A DNA stretch of 64,000 nucleotides from JANQIO01 sp965229625 (GCA_965229625.1 CBDDJJ010000002.1:372001-436000); one strand, 5' to 3'; shown: positions 7,932 through 15,093, numbered from the stretch's first letter. Made by a program: numbers and translations. The notes: generated by a model not told the origin, from the letters alone.

Positions 7932-8714
7932 ATGGCAGAAACGCAGATTGAATGGACCGATGCGACGTGGAACCCGGTAGCAGGATGCTCGTTGGCAAGT
8001 GCAGGCTGTAAGAATTGTTATGCCATGCAAATGGCTAGACGGCTAGAAGGGATGGGTATTGAGAAGTACAAAGGTCTCACCCAAAAGCGCGGGGGAAAAA
8101 TCACATGGAATGGTCTCGTTAGAGAGGATACGGCTTCGTTGCAAATTCCGTACAAATGGAGAAAACCAAGAAAGATCTTCGTTAACTCGATGAGCGACCT
8201 GTTCCATCCTGAGGTACGCGATGAGTTTGTTCTTGCCGTCTGGAACGTCATGCGGGAAACACCACGCCACAATTATCAGATACTCACCAAACGACCCGAG
8301 CGAATGCATGAAATCGTTTCCAGCAAGATTGATGAAGTCCTGCCAAATGTCTGGCTCGGCACGAGTGTTGAGGACCTCGAAGCAACTAAGAGAATAGATC
8401 ACTTACGTACAACGCCAGCAGCGATACGTTTCATCTCATTCGAGCCACTTATTGGTCCTGTAGGTGCTGTTGATTTAGAGAACATTCACTGGGCTATTGT
8501 TGGTGGCGAAAGCGGAGCCAAAGCGCGTCCGATCAAAGAGGAGTGGATTGACGAAATTCATGATCAATGCAGTGTTTACGATACAGCCTTTTTCTTTAAG
8601 CAATGGGGTGCCTGGGGGAAAGACAATCAGAAACGCTCGAAGAAAGCTAATGGCAGGGTATATCGAGGTAAAACTTGGGATGAGATGCCTTCTATGATCT
8701 CCACTGCAATGTAA
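7932..8714 (+). CDS. DUF5131 / phage Gp37-Gp68 family three-Cys-motif protein
   Basis: A 260-aa protein matching the Gp37/Gp68 (DUF5131) family: start IEWTDATWNPVAGCS, cysteines C19, C26 and C29 (C-x6-C-x2-C, followed by YA), then KIFVNSMSDLFHPEV, YQILTKRPERM, NVWLGTSVED and WAIVGGESGAKARPI. The three cysteines resemble an iron-sulfur or radical-SAM-like site, but no reaction is established. The partner gene tcmP starts 17 bp downstream, a pairing known from phages and genomic islands. Codon use and the AT-rich composition differ from the flanking genes, which points to transfer. It could be a nucleic-acid modification or defence enzyme; this is speculation. Confidence 0.9.
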   Translation: MAETQIEWTDATWNPVAGCSLASAGCKNCYAMQMARRLEGMGIEKYKGLTQKRGGKITWNGLVREDTASLQIPYKWRKPRKIFVNSMSDLFHPEVRDEFVLAVWNVMRETPRHNYQILTKRPERMHEIVSSKIDEVLPNVWLGTSVEDLEATKRIDHLRTTPAAIRFISFEPLIGPVGAVDLENIHWAIVGGESGAKARPIKEEWIDEIHDQCSVYDTAFFFKQWGAWGKDNQKRSKKANGRVYRGKTWDEMPSMISTAM

Positions 8715-8731
8715 CAGGGTAGTTCTAGAAC

Positions 8732-9976
8732 GTGACTAGGAAAAGATACGACTGGGATTGCGGAGCTACACTGGAGGACCATACAAAGAAAAAGCACTCG
8801 ATCCTGAAGGAATACTTTAGGCAATATCTGATAACCCGCTGTCAGTTACCGCAACAAGAAAAGTTTAGGCTAGCCGTGATTGACGGATTCTCAGGCGCGG
8901 GGCTCTACAAATGTGGGGCGTACGGATCGCCTCTCATATTTGTCGATGTGCTGGACAGCACCACACAAGAAATCAACTTGCGGCGCATCAACCAAGGTAT
9001 GAAGCCAATTCAGATTGAATGCTTGTTGGTGTTGAATGACGAAATAGAGGCAGTAACAGATCAGCTTAGGCAAACCATTTCTCCGCTTTTGGCTGGTGTG
9101 GCAGAGACTAGTAAGAACCTTCATATCGAAACACAGTTTTATAGCAAATCGTTTGAGAATCTGTACCCGGAGATCAAACAGAGAATTTTTGCTGCTAGAT
9201 GCAGCAACGTTCTTTTTAACTTGGATCAGTGCGGCTACTCCCACGTTTCACCTGAGACGATAAGGGACATTATCGGCTCGTGGCGATCAGCCGAGGTGAT
9301 TCTGACATTCATGATTAGCAGCTTGCTGGCGTACCTTTCTCCCAACAAAGATAACTCCGGCGTACCCTTGGACCCGGAAACGCGTAGTCAAATAGACGTC
9401 TTAATCCAAGATGAGGCGTTACTAAACAAGCCAGATTGGCTAGGCCGAGCAGAAATAATGGTCTACGAGCAATATAAAAAATGCGCGACCTACGTTAGTC
9501 CATTTTCAATCAACAACCCTTCTGGCTGGCGATACTGGCTGATGCATTACGCAAGTAATTATCGAGCCAGACAAGTCTACAATAACGTTCTTCACCAGGA
9601 TGGCGCGCAGCAGGCTCATTTCGGACGATCAGGGCTCCGAATGCTGTCTTACGACCCTCAAGACGAAGGTCAGCTCTATCTATTCGACAACGACTCGCGC
9701 CAGGCTGCGAAGGAGTCTTTACATGATGATATCCCGCGATTGGTTGCTGAATCTGGAGATGCTCTTTCAATGGAGGAATTCTATGCAACCGCGTACAGCG
9801 AAACTCCGGCGCATAGTGATGATATACACGAGATGATAATCGAGAACCCTGACATGCAGGTGGTTACGGATGCCGGTGGCGAACGACGGCACGCGCATAC
9901 GATAAAGACCGGAGATACCTTGAAGCTTAAAAGTCAAAAAAGTATGTTTTTTATGTTTCCCGGTTTTGATGAATAG
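8732..9976 (+). CDS. tcmP: Three-Cys-motif partner protein TcmP
   Basis: A 414-aa protein starting at GTG (8732), 17 bp after the three-Cys gene. Recognisable family features are the N-terminal DHTKKKHSILKEYFRQYL, the Rossmann-type loop AVIDGFSGAGLYKCG (about residues 48-62) and NVLFNLDQCGYSHV (about 162-175), which occupies the place of the FLDPFG-type motif and resembles the nucleotide/SAM-binding core of methyltransferases. The C-terminal half (GWRYWLMHYASNYRARQVYNNVLH) is typical of TcmP. The biochemical role is unknown; the obligate pairing with DUF5131 suggests a two-component enzyme. The operon is AT-rich and ends before 500 bp of non-coding DNA. Confidence 0.88.
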   Translation: MTRKRYDWDCGATLEDHTKKKHSILKEYFRQYLITRCQLPQQEKFRLAVIDGFSGAGLYKCGAYGSPLIFVDVLDSTTQEINLRRINQGMKPIQIECLLVLNDEIEAVTDQLRQTISPLLAGVAETSKNLHIETQFYSKSFENLYPEIKQRIFAARCSNVLFNLDQCGYSHVSPETIRDIIGSWRSAEVILTFMISSLLAYLSPNKDNSGVPLDPETRSQIDVLIQDEALLNKPDWLGRAEIMVYEQYKKCATYVSPFSINNPSGWRYWLMHYASNYRARQVYNNVLHQDGAQQAHFGRSGLRMLSYDPQDEGQLYLFDNDSRQAAKESLHDDIPRLVAESGDALSMEEFYATAYSETPAHSDDIHEMIIENPDMQVVTDAGGERRHAHTIKTGDTLKLKSQKSMFFMFPGFDE

Positions 9977-10347
9977 AGTGCCATCTAGTGCAGCTTTCGA
10001 GCCCAGCTCCGGCGAGCTATGAGATGTCTACAAGGCGACAAGTTTTAGAGTTTACATGCTAACGTAACTACAGCCTGCAGCGGCTTATCTAAAGCTCAAA
10101 CGGCGAGAAGTCAGCATAATCCAAAACACTTTTTTCATAGGCTTGTCTACAGACTTAGCAACATCTTCTACGGCATCACCAGCGTTTTCCCGATGTCGAT
10201 CGAGATCCTTTTATGCTCGCTTTACTTCATAAAGGTATGACGGAGCGTAAGAACGGGCACGATGCATCACAACACCCTTAGGGGTGTCATGACCCTCCCG
10301 GCGTACCTGAAAAGAGGGCAGACCCTCCTCGCACCATGAAGTAGTGC
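9977..10347. other. AT-rich intergenic stretch without intact gene
   Basis: No credible full ORF is seen. A 10272-10287 hairpin (ACACCC...GGGTGT) is present. On the minus strand 10202-10085 reads HRENAGDAVEDVAKSVDK then a hydrophobic end and stop, but with an in-frame stop just upstream and no start, so it may be a gene relic. Confidence 0.4.
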
Positions 10348-10390
10348 TGCGGGCGTGCAGAATGCTCCTAGGGTCGCATTCTGTCGAACT
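10348..10390. repeat. Intergenic hairpin repeat, copy A
   Basis: A 43-nt unit containing the 8-bp stem CAGAATGC/GCATTCTG (10358-10365 and 10376-10383), a 10-nt loop TCCTAGGGTC, and conserved flanks TGCGGGCGT and GTCGAAC. A second copy at 14777-14819 has the same flanks and loop, but its stem differs at three positions, all compensated. It lies 47 bp past the terminator of tRNA-Arg. Confidence 0.6.
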
Positions 10391-10436
10391 TTGCAGAGCT
10401 TTGCACTGCGACGTTCACTCGCGGACGACACCCCAT

Positions 10437-10477
10437 AAATGAAAAGGCCCCATCCGGAGGATGGGGCCTTTTCATTT
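10437..10477 (-). terminator. Intrinsic terminator downstream of tRNA-Arg
   Basis: Perfect 19-bp inverted repeat with a 3-nt centre. The GC-rich core (GGCCCCATCC/GGATGGGGCC) is flanked by A-rich and T-rich arms, so it can end transcription in both directions. It starts 4 bp past the tRNA 3' end. Confidence 0.85.
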
Positions 10478-10480
10478 AAA

Positions 10481-10557
10481 TGGCGCGCCTGGCACGATTC
10501 GAACGTGCGACCGCCTGGTTCGTAGCCAGGTACTCTATCCAGCTGAGCTACAGGCGC
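10481..10557 (-). tRNA. tRNA-Arg (anticodon ACG)
   Basis: 77 nt including an encoded CCA. The 7-bp acceptor stem GCGCCTG/CAGGCGC, D-arm with AGCTGGATAGAG, anticodon stem CCTGG-CTACGAA-CCAGG with ACG, and T-loop GTTCGAATC are all readable on the minus strand. It has its own sigma-70 promoter and terminator and is a potential integration site next to the AT-rich DUF5131-TcmP island. Confidence 0.95.
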
Positions 10558-10623
10558 ATAAAACTGTGTGTATCGCCGAAAGGCGAAGCATACCATCTCG
10601 ACCAGCGGGCGAGAAGGTCGCGT

Positions 10624-10652
10624 ACTATAGGGGCCAACCCCATATACGTCAA
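10624..10652 (-). promoter_or_regulatory. Sigma-70 promoter of tRNA-Arg
   Basis: On the minus strand TTGACG (-35, 10647-10652), 17-nt spacer, TATAGT (-10, 10624-10629), followed by a GC-rich discriminator (ACGCGACC) as is usual for stringently controlled stable-RNA promoters. Transcription would start near 10616, about 60 nt before the tRNA. Confidence 0.85.
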
Positions 10653-10692
10653 GGGCTTGGACACTAATCCTGCGCTCTGCTACAACAGCGCC

Positions 10693-10929
10693 ATGGATCT
10701 CGAACGACTTCAGTCCCTACTCCCCCACAAGGTCTTCAACCGGCGCGTTCGCAAGGCTGCCATCCGGCGCGTGCGCAAGGACCTTATCCTGCACGGCAAG
10801 TCCGAGCACGACCTCTCCAAGGATGAACTGGAGTACCTGGTGGCTGATGCCGAAACCGACGTAAAAAGCGACCTGCAGAAAGCCGGGCTGCTGGGAGCGC
10901 TGGCCCTGCTGGGACTGGGCGGGTTGTAG
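10693..10929 (+). CDS. Small conserved-type hypothetical protein
   Basis: A 78-aa protein from the ATG at 10693. The open frame extends upstream through the tRNA, which rules out earlier starts. It is very basic in the first half (HKVFNRRVRKAAIRRVRKDLILHGKSEHDLSKDELEYLV) and ends in a short hydrophobic stretch LLGALALLGLGGL that may be a membrane anchor. It is followed 7 bp later by a membrane protein gene, probably the same operon, which continues into a flavin monooxygenase. Function not recognised. Confidence 0.65.
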   Translation: MDLERLQSLLPHKVFNRRVRKAAIRRVRKDLILHGKSEHDLSKDELEYLVADAETDVKSDLQKAGLLGALALLGLGGL

Positions 10930-10936
10930 GCGGCGC

Positions 10937-11347
10937 GTGTCACTCTACCGTTTTGCGCGCACTACCGCCCTGCTGACCCTGGCCGGGCGCTACCGCAGCA
11001 AGCTCTTCAAGCTATTTATTGCCGTGGCTATCGCCCTGGTCACCGCCTGGGTGTTCGACGATATCGCCCTCTACCTCGATGGTCACAAACCCGAATGGCT
11101 GGGGCCGGCGCTGATTATCAAGACCCTGGTGGTCTACGGTGCGCTGGTCTATGCCTTCTGGCAGCTACGCCCCGGCAGCTGGGCTGAACCGAAGCCCGAA
11201 AAACCCGCGGCAGCCGCGCCGCCTTCACCGGCGGTGACTGAAGACGTGCCGGGGCCGCTGGACGAGCTCATGGACAAGCCAAAACTCACGAAGCGCAAGG
11301 AAGCCATCCTGGACAAGCCCAGGGACAGCCAGAAGCCGGGCGCATGA
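10937..11347 (+). CDS. Hypothetical membrane protein with Pro/Ala-rich tail
   Basis: A 136-aa protein from a GTG start. Two transmembrane helices are predicted by eye (about residues 25-47 and 57-77), then a Pro/Ala/Lys-rich cytoplasmic tail (KPEKPAAAAPPSP onward). It overlaps the ATG of the downstream nitronate monooxygenase gene by 4 bp (ATGA), so the genes are translationally coupled. No family recognised. Confidence 0.6.
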   Translation: MSLYRFARTTALLTLAGRYRSKLFKLFIAVAIALVTAWVFDDIALYLDGHKPEWLGPALIIKTLVVYGALVYAFWQLRPGSWAEPKPEKPAAAAPPSPAVTEDVPGPLDELMDKPKLTKRKEAILDKPRDSQKPGA

Positions 11348-12375
11348 GTTTCTCTGCCACCCTCGGCCTGCAGTACCCGCTGATCCAGGCTCCCATGGCG
11401 GGCGTGTCCGGTGTGCCGCTAGCGATAGCCGTGTGTGAGGCGGGCGGATTGGGCTCCCTGCCCTGCGCCTTCCTGAACAACGAACAGATTGTGGACCAGG
11501 TGCAGCAACTGCGCGCGGCATCTGATGCGCCGTTCAACCTGAATTTTTTCTGCCATGCCGCCGCCGAGCCCGATGAAGCCGCGCAGGTTCGCTGGCGCGA
11601 CGCCCTGGCGCCGTTCTACCAGGCATGGGGTATCGGTGCGTCAGCGTCAACCTCCGGCCCCGCGCGGCGCAGCTTCGGCGCCGAACAGGCGGAACTGGTG
11701 GCTGAGCTGAAGCCCGCCGTGGTGAGTTTTCATTTCGGCTTACCTGCGGAGGACCTGCTCCAGGCGGTGAAAGCAGCCGGCGCCGTGGTGCTGTCCAGTG
11801 CCACCACCGTGGAGGAGGCGCAGTGGCTGGAGGCGCAGGGCGCGGATGTCGTTATTGCCCAGGGCATCGAAGCCGGCGGTCACCGGGGTATGTTCCTCAG
11901 GGAGACCCTCGATGATCAGCCACCGACCCTGGAACTGCTGTCCGGCATACTGGGCGTCGTCAACCTGCCGGTTATCGCCGCTGGCGCCATCGGCGACCGG
12001 GCCGCCGTGCAGACGGCGCTGGATGCGGGAGCGGCCGCCGTGCAGGTAGGCACGGCGCTGATGTTGTGCCCGGAATGCGGCACCAGCGTGGTTCATCGCC
12101 AGGCACTGCGTGAGGCGCCGACTCGCGGTACCGTGATTACCAATCTGTATTCCGGTCGCCCGGCGCGCAGCATCACTACCGAGCTAACGGAACGCCTGGG
12201 GCCGCTGAGCGACCTGGCGCCGCCCTTCCCTACCGCCGGCCAGGCACTGGCGCCGCTGCGGGCAGCCGCGGAAGCCGCCGGCGAGTTTGATTTCTCACCG
12301 GTATGGAGCGGCACCCGGCCGGACACCTGCCGCGAAATGCCCGCCGCCGAGCTAGTCCGAGACCTCTTCGTCTGA
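11344..12375 (+). CDS. Nitronate monooxygenase / 2-nitropropane dioxygenase family protein
   Basis: A 343-aa FMN-dependent TIM-barrel enzyme. Family landmarks: N-terminal YPLIQAPMAGVSG, GGLGSLPCAFL, FNLNFFCHA, AQGIEAGGHRG (about 175-185), and LPVIAAGAIGDRAAVQTALDAGAAAVQVGTAL (phosphate-binding part). It oxidises alkyl nitronates and protects against propionate-3-nitronate in related bacteria; the actual substrate here is unknown. Its 3' end overlaps the convergent redoxin gene by 24 bp. The start overlaps the preceding gene (ATGA). Confidence 0.9.
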   Translation: MSFSATLGLQYPLIQAPMAGVSGVPLAIAVCEAGGLGSLPCAFLNNEQIVDQVQQLRAASDAPFNLNFFCHAAAEPDEAAQVRWRDALAPFYQAWGIGASASTSGPARRSFGAEQAELVAELKPAVVSFHFGLPAEDLLQAVKAAGAVVLSSATTVEEAQWLEAQGADVVIAQGIEAGGHRGMFLRETLDDQPPTLELLSGILGVVNLPVIAAGAIGDRAAVQTALDAGAAAVQVGTALMLCPECGTSVVHRQALREAPTRGTVITNLYSGRPARSITTELTERLGPLSDLAPPFPTAGQALAPLRAAAEAAGEFDFSPVWSGTRPDTCREMPAAELVRDLFV

Positions 12376-13008
12376 GGCCGCCGTCAGCAGTTCGTCAGCC
12401 AGCGCCAGCACCGCCTCGGCGCTGACCCGCTGGCGATAGCTCTCCAGGAAGATTTTGCCCACCACGGTGCCGTCCGGGGCGATCACCAGGGTACCGGGGT
12501 GTGGCAGGCCGTAGCGATCATCTCCCTCGGCATATTTGGGGTTGAGAATTCCCAGGGTCTTGAAGGTCAGGGCATCGATATCCGATAGCATCGGGATGGT
12601 GATGCCGTGTTCCGCCCGGAAAGCGCCCAGCAGCTCCGGTGCGTCATAGGTAATCGCCACCAGACCGATACCGGCAGCCTCGAACTGGCCGGCCGCCTCG
12701 TTCAACTGGATCATCTGCTTCATGCAGTAGGGGCACCAGTCGAAAGAGCGGCTGGCCATGAACACGGTACCGCGCGGGCCGGCAAAAGGCTCGATCAGGC
12801 CGATCTGCTCACCCTCATAGAGAGCGTTCACACCGGGGAAACGGGAACCCAGCGCCGGACCGACGTCGAACTCGTCCTTGTCTGCATCGGTAAACATACC
12901 CTCGGTGGCCTTGTCGTAGGCGGCCTCCTTGAGCGGTTCGCGCATCACAAAGACCGTCGCGGCCACCAACACCAGCGCCACACCGGCAATCAGCAGGTAT
13001 TTCTTCAT
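12352..13008 (-). CDS. Membrane-anchored peroxiredoxin-like redoxin (AhpC/TSA family)
   Basis: A 218-aa protein with an N-terminal signal anchor (KYLLIAGVALVLVAATVFVM) and a thioredoxin-fold domain. The motif SFDWCPYCMKQMIQLNE gives a CxxC pair, and later parts GTLVIAPDGTVVGKIF and AFRAEHGITIPMLSDID fit the AhpC/TSA family. It likely acts in the periplasm as a thiol peroxidase or disulfide reductase. The gene is monocistronic and convergent with the nitronate monooxygenase gene. Confidence 0.85.
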   Translation of the reverse strand: MKKYLLIAGVALVLVAATVFVMREPLKEAAYDKATEGMFTDADKDEFDVGPALGSRFPGVNALYEGEQIGLIEPFAGPRGTVFMASRSFDWCPYCMKQMIQLNEAAGQFEAAGIGLVAITYDAPELLGAFRAEHGITIPMLSDIDALTFKTLGILNPKYAEGDDRYGLPHPGTLVIAPDGTVVGKIFLESYRQRVSAEAVLALADELLTAASDEEVSD

Positions 13009-13157
13009 TCTGGGTTCCTTGTTGTTCCTTCTTTAAGAGTTCAGGGAAGTGCGCATCGTCTGACCACAGCCATCACCCTAAATTCCCACGGCTGGCAGCG
13101 GTACCCGCCCGACGACGGATGCTTTACCCTTACGCCTTTTACGCACGGGAGCACACC

Positions 13158-13616
13158 ATGGCCGGCCTGTACTTTGACGAGCTGGAGGTGGGGCAGGTAT
13201 TCAAGCACGCCCTTACCCGCACCATCACCGAGGCGGACAACGTCTTTTTCACCGCCCTTACCCACAACCCGGCGTTGCTGCACCTCGACGAGGAATACTG
13301 CAAGGAGAACACCGAGTTTGGCCAGCGCCTGGTGAATAGCTGCCTGACCCTGGGCCTGATGGTAGGCATTTCGGTGGGCGATACCACCCTGGGCACCGCG
13401 GTGGCCAATCTCGGCTGGGACGAGGTGCGATTCCCCAAGCCGCTGTTTCACGGCGACACCATCCGCGTTGAAACCGAAGTGCTGGAGCTGCGCGACAGCA
13501 AATCGCGGCCCGATCAGGGCATCGTCACCTTCCAGCACCGGGCCTACAACCAGCACGGTGACCTCGTGGGCCAGTGCAAGCGCAGCGGCCTGCAGCGCAA
13601 GAGGCCGGCAGAATGA
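13158..13616 (+). CDS. MaoC-family acyl-CoA hydratase
   Basis: A 152-aa hot-dog fold hydratase. I chose the ATG at 13158 (MAGLYFDELEVGQVF), preceded by GGGAG; an open frame extends 39 bp further. Landmarks are the family start FDELEVGQVFKHALTRTITEADNVFFTALTHNPALLHLD, with the catalytic Asp-x4-His region, and a conserved PKPLFHGDTI. It overlaps the downstream CoA-lyase gene by ATGA. A MaoC hydratase paired with a CitE-like lyase is typical of (methyl)malyl- or citramalyl-CoA steps in C4/C5 dicarboxylate or propionate-type metabolism. Confidence 0.9.
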   Translation: MAGLYFDELEVGQVFKHALTRTITEADNVFFTALTHNPALLHLDEEYCKENTEFGQRLVNSCLTLGLMVGISVGDTTLGTAVANLGWDEVRFPKPLFHGDTIRVETEVLELRDSKSRPDQGIVTFQHRAYNQHGDLVGQCKRSGLQRKRPAE

Positions 13617-14497
13617 TCCCCCGCTCCTGGTTGTTTATTCCGGCAGACAGCGAGAAGAAGCTCGGCAAGGCCGATGACTGCGGCGCCGATGCTGTCATCC
13701 TCGACCTCGAAGACGCCGTCGCCCCGGCCCGCAAGCCCATAGCGCGCGACATGCTGAAGGCATTCCTGGGCGCGCGCCCGGGTGAGCGCTCTCCCCAGCT
13801 CTGGGTGCGCATCAACCCGCTGGATACGCCAATGGCGCTAAAAGACCTGGCAGCGGTTGTCCCCCTGCGCCCGGACGGCATCATGCTGCCCAAGGCCGAG
13901 GGGCCTGAAGACCTTATCCAGCTCAACAGCTACCTGGACGCGCTGGAAACGGCGGCCGAGATTGAACTGGGCTCGGTGCAGATGCTGCCGCTGGTCACTG
14001 AGACACCAGGCGCCACCCTGAGGCTGGCGGACTACGCCGACTTTTCATTGCCGCGGCTCGCGGGGCTGACCTGGGGTGCGGAAGACCTCAGCTCCGCCGT
14101 CGGCGCCACCGGCAACAAGGATGAGTCCGGCGCCTGGCACTTCACTTACCGGATGGCGCGCTCCCAGACCCTGCTGGCCGCTCACGCGGCGGGCGTGCAC
14201 GCCATTGATACCCTCTTCGCCGACTTCCGCGACAGCGACGGACTGGCCATGGACTCACGCCAATCCCGCGCCGAGGGCTTTAGCGGGCGCCTGGCGATCC
14301 ACCCGGCGCAGGTGGCTGTGATTAACGAGAGTTACCTGCCGTCTGCCGAGGAGGTGGAAACGGCGCGAAGGATTATTGCAGCGTTTGAGGCCGAGCCCGA
14401 TGTGGGAACGGTGGGGATCGACGGGAAGATGTATGACATCCCGCATTTGAAGCAGGCGCGGCATACGGTGGGGTTGGTGGAGGTTTATGGGGGGTGA
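13613..14497 (+). CDS. HpcH/HpaI (CitE-like) CoA ester lyase
   Basis: A 294-aa TIM-barrel lyase starting at the ATG that overlaps the MaoC stop. Landmarks: RSWLFIPADSEKKLGKADDCGADAVILDLEDAV (metal/CoA site), WVRINPLDTP, DGIMLPKAEGPED, PLVTETPGA, LTWGAEDLSSAVGA and GRLAIHPAQVAVIN. The family cleaves malyl-, beta-methylmalyl- or citramalyl-CoA. With the adjacent hydratase it could catalyse mesaconyl-/itaconyl-CoA hydration then cleavage to pyruvate or glyoxylate plus a CoA ester. The precise substrate cannot be read from sequence. Confidence 0.9.
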   Translation: MIPRSWLFIPADSEKKLGKADDCGADAVILDLEDAVAPARKPIARDMLKAFLGARPGERSPQLWVRINPLDTPMALKDLAAVVPLRPDGIMLPKAEGPEDLIQLNSYLDALETAAEIELGSVQMLPLVTETPGATLRLADYADFSLPRLAGLTWGAEDLSSAVGATGNKDESGAWHFTYRMARSQTLLAAHAAGVHAIDTLFADFRDSDGLAMDSRQSRAEGFSGRLAIHPAQVAVINESYLPSAEEVETARRIIAAFEAEPDVGTVGIDGKMYDIPHLKQARHTVGLVEVYGG

Positions 14498-14558
14498 GTG
14501 TGGTGCGAACTCCGCTTTTTTGTATCTGTGGCAACTGAGCAAGGCCGCCGGCTAAGTG

Positions 14559-14723
14559 CCTGAAGGGGGGATCGAGGACTGCTTCGTTCAGGCAATGTCT
14601 GCAGCGATTTGGCATAGGGCGCCCTGCGGGCGCCTGAAGGATGGATTGATGAGTGCTTCTTTCAAGCAACGTCTGCAGCGAATTGGCATAGGGCGCCCTG
14701 CGGGCGCCTGAAGGAGGGATTGA
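14559..14723. repeat. 74-bp tandem repeat (two full copies and a partial third)
   Basis: Units begin CCTGAAGG at 14559, 14633 and 14707, exactly 74 bp apart. Units 1 and 2 share CTGCAGCGA-TTGGCATAGGGCG and CCTGCGGGCG with scattered substitutions. The third copy breaks off after about 17 bp into a separate hairpin. Each unit ends in GGGCGCCCTGCGGGCGCC, which can fold on itself. The repeat lies in the non-coding stretch 14498-14890. Confidence 0.8.
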
Positions 14724-14749
14724 TGATTACGCCCTTTGGGGCGTAATCA
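14724..14749. repeat. Intergenic hairpin
   Basis: TGATTACGCCC (14724-14734) and GGGCGTAATCA (14739-14749) form a perfect 11-bp stem with a TTTG loop. It could be a Rho-independent-like barrier, but no T-run follows. It directly follows the broken third 74-bp repeat. Confidence 0.55.
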
Positions 14750-14776
14750 CCCTTCGGGCGTCCTCGGCCTTTGGCC

Positions 14777-14819
14777 TGCGGGCGTCCAAGTTGCTCCTGT
14801 GGTCGCAACTTGTCGAACA
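14777..14819. repeat. Intergenic hairpin repeat, copy B
   Basis: Same 43-nt unit as at 10348-10390, with stem CAAGTTGC/GCAACTTG (14787-14794 and 14805-14812), loop TCCTGTGGTC and flanks TGCGGGCGT and GTCGAAC. It lies 32 bp from the tRNA-Ser-type terminator at 14851, mirroring copy A beside the tRNA-Arg terminator. Confidence 0.6.
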
Positions 14820-14850
14820 AGGGTTCGAATCAAATCCTCCTTCGGAGCCG

Positions 14851-14890
14851 GATACGAAAACGCCCGGCCAGGGCCGGGCGTTTTCGTATC
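14851..14890 (-). terminator. Intrinsic terminator, ancestrally of tRNA-Ser
   Basis: A perfect 19-bp inverted repeat (core CGCCCGGCC/GGCCGGGCG, A-rich and T-rich flanks) separated by 2 nt. It directly abuts the displaced tRNA-Ser 3' end at 14891, exactly as the tRNA-Arg terminator abuts its tRNA, so it was probably the terminator of tRNA-Ser before the 10.5-kb element inserted between them. Confidence 0.85.
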
Positions 14891-14916
14891 TGGCGGAGAA
14901 GGAGGGATTCGAACCC
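14891..14916 (-). other. attL: displaced tRNA-Ser 3' end
   Basis: 26 bp identical to 25376-25401 (T-arm half, acceptor strand and CCA of tRNA-Ser). It is followed inward by unrelated sequence and outward by the original terminator. Confidence 0.85.
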
Positions 14917-14994
14917 CCTAGATACTCTCTGACCTAAACCTCCTTATAACACTGTTTTTATTGATATTAATTGCATTTACTGCCTTAGCGCGTC

Positions 14995-15045
14995 TCATCG
15001 AATCTCACCGAATCATGGGCTTCAGTATATACTTGGGTATATAAT
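14995..15045 (+). promoter_or_regulatory. Integrase regulatory region: arm-site-like repeats, palindrome and -10 box
   Basis: The 10-mers TCATCGAATC and TCACCGAATC stand back to back (14995-15014), like integrase arm-type sites. A perfect 10-bp palindrome AGTATATACT (15024-15033) lies just before a consensus -10 TATAAT (15040-15045). The -35 is poor, so int transcription may need an activator or be repressed by a palindrome-binding protein. Confidence 0.5.
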
Positions 15046-15062
15046 GATCAGCCAGCCAAGTT

Positions 15063-15088
15063 CGGCGGAGACATAGGGATTCGAACCC
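15063..15088 (-). other. Second, diverged att-like tRNA-Ser 3' end
   Basis: 22 of 26 positions match the att core; the T-loop part and GGCGGAGA are intact and four positions differ. It ends 5 bp before the integrase start codon. It could be the 3' end of another tRNA-Ser isoacceptor carried by an ancestor, or the mark of an earlier integration. Confidence 0.55.
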
Positions 15089-15093
15089 CCCCA

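Noticed and set aside
10085..10202. Short minus-strand gene reading HRENAGDAVEDVAKSVDK
   Set aside because: In-frame stop just upstream and no start codon; at best a relic, so not listed as a gene.
10267..10596. Minus-strand frame of 109 codons
   Set aside because: Runs through tRNA-Arg and its terminator, hence not a gene.
14559..14723. 74-bp tandem repeats as a CRISPR array
   Set aside because: Units are contiguous with no unique spacers, and no cas genes are near.
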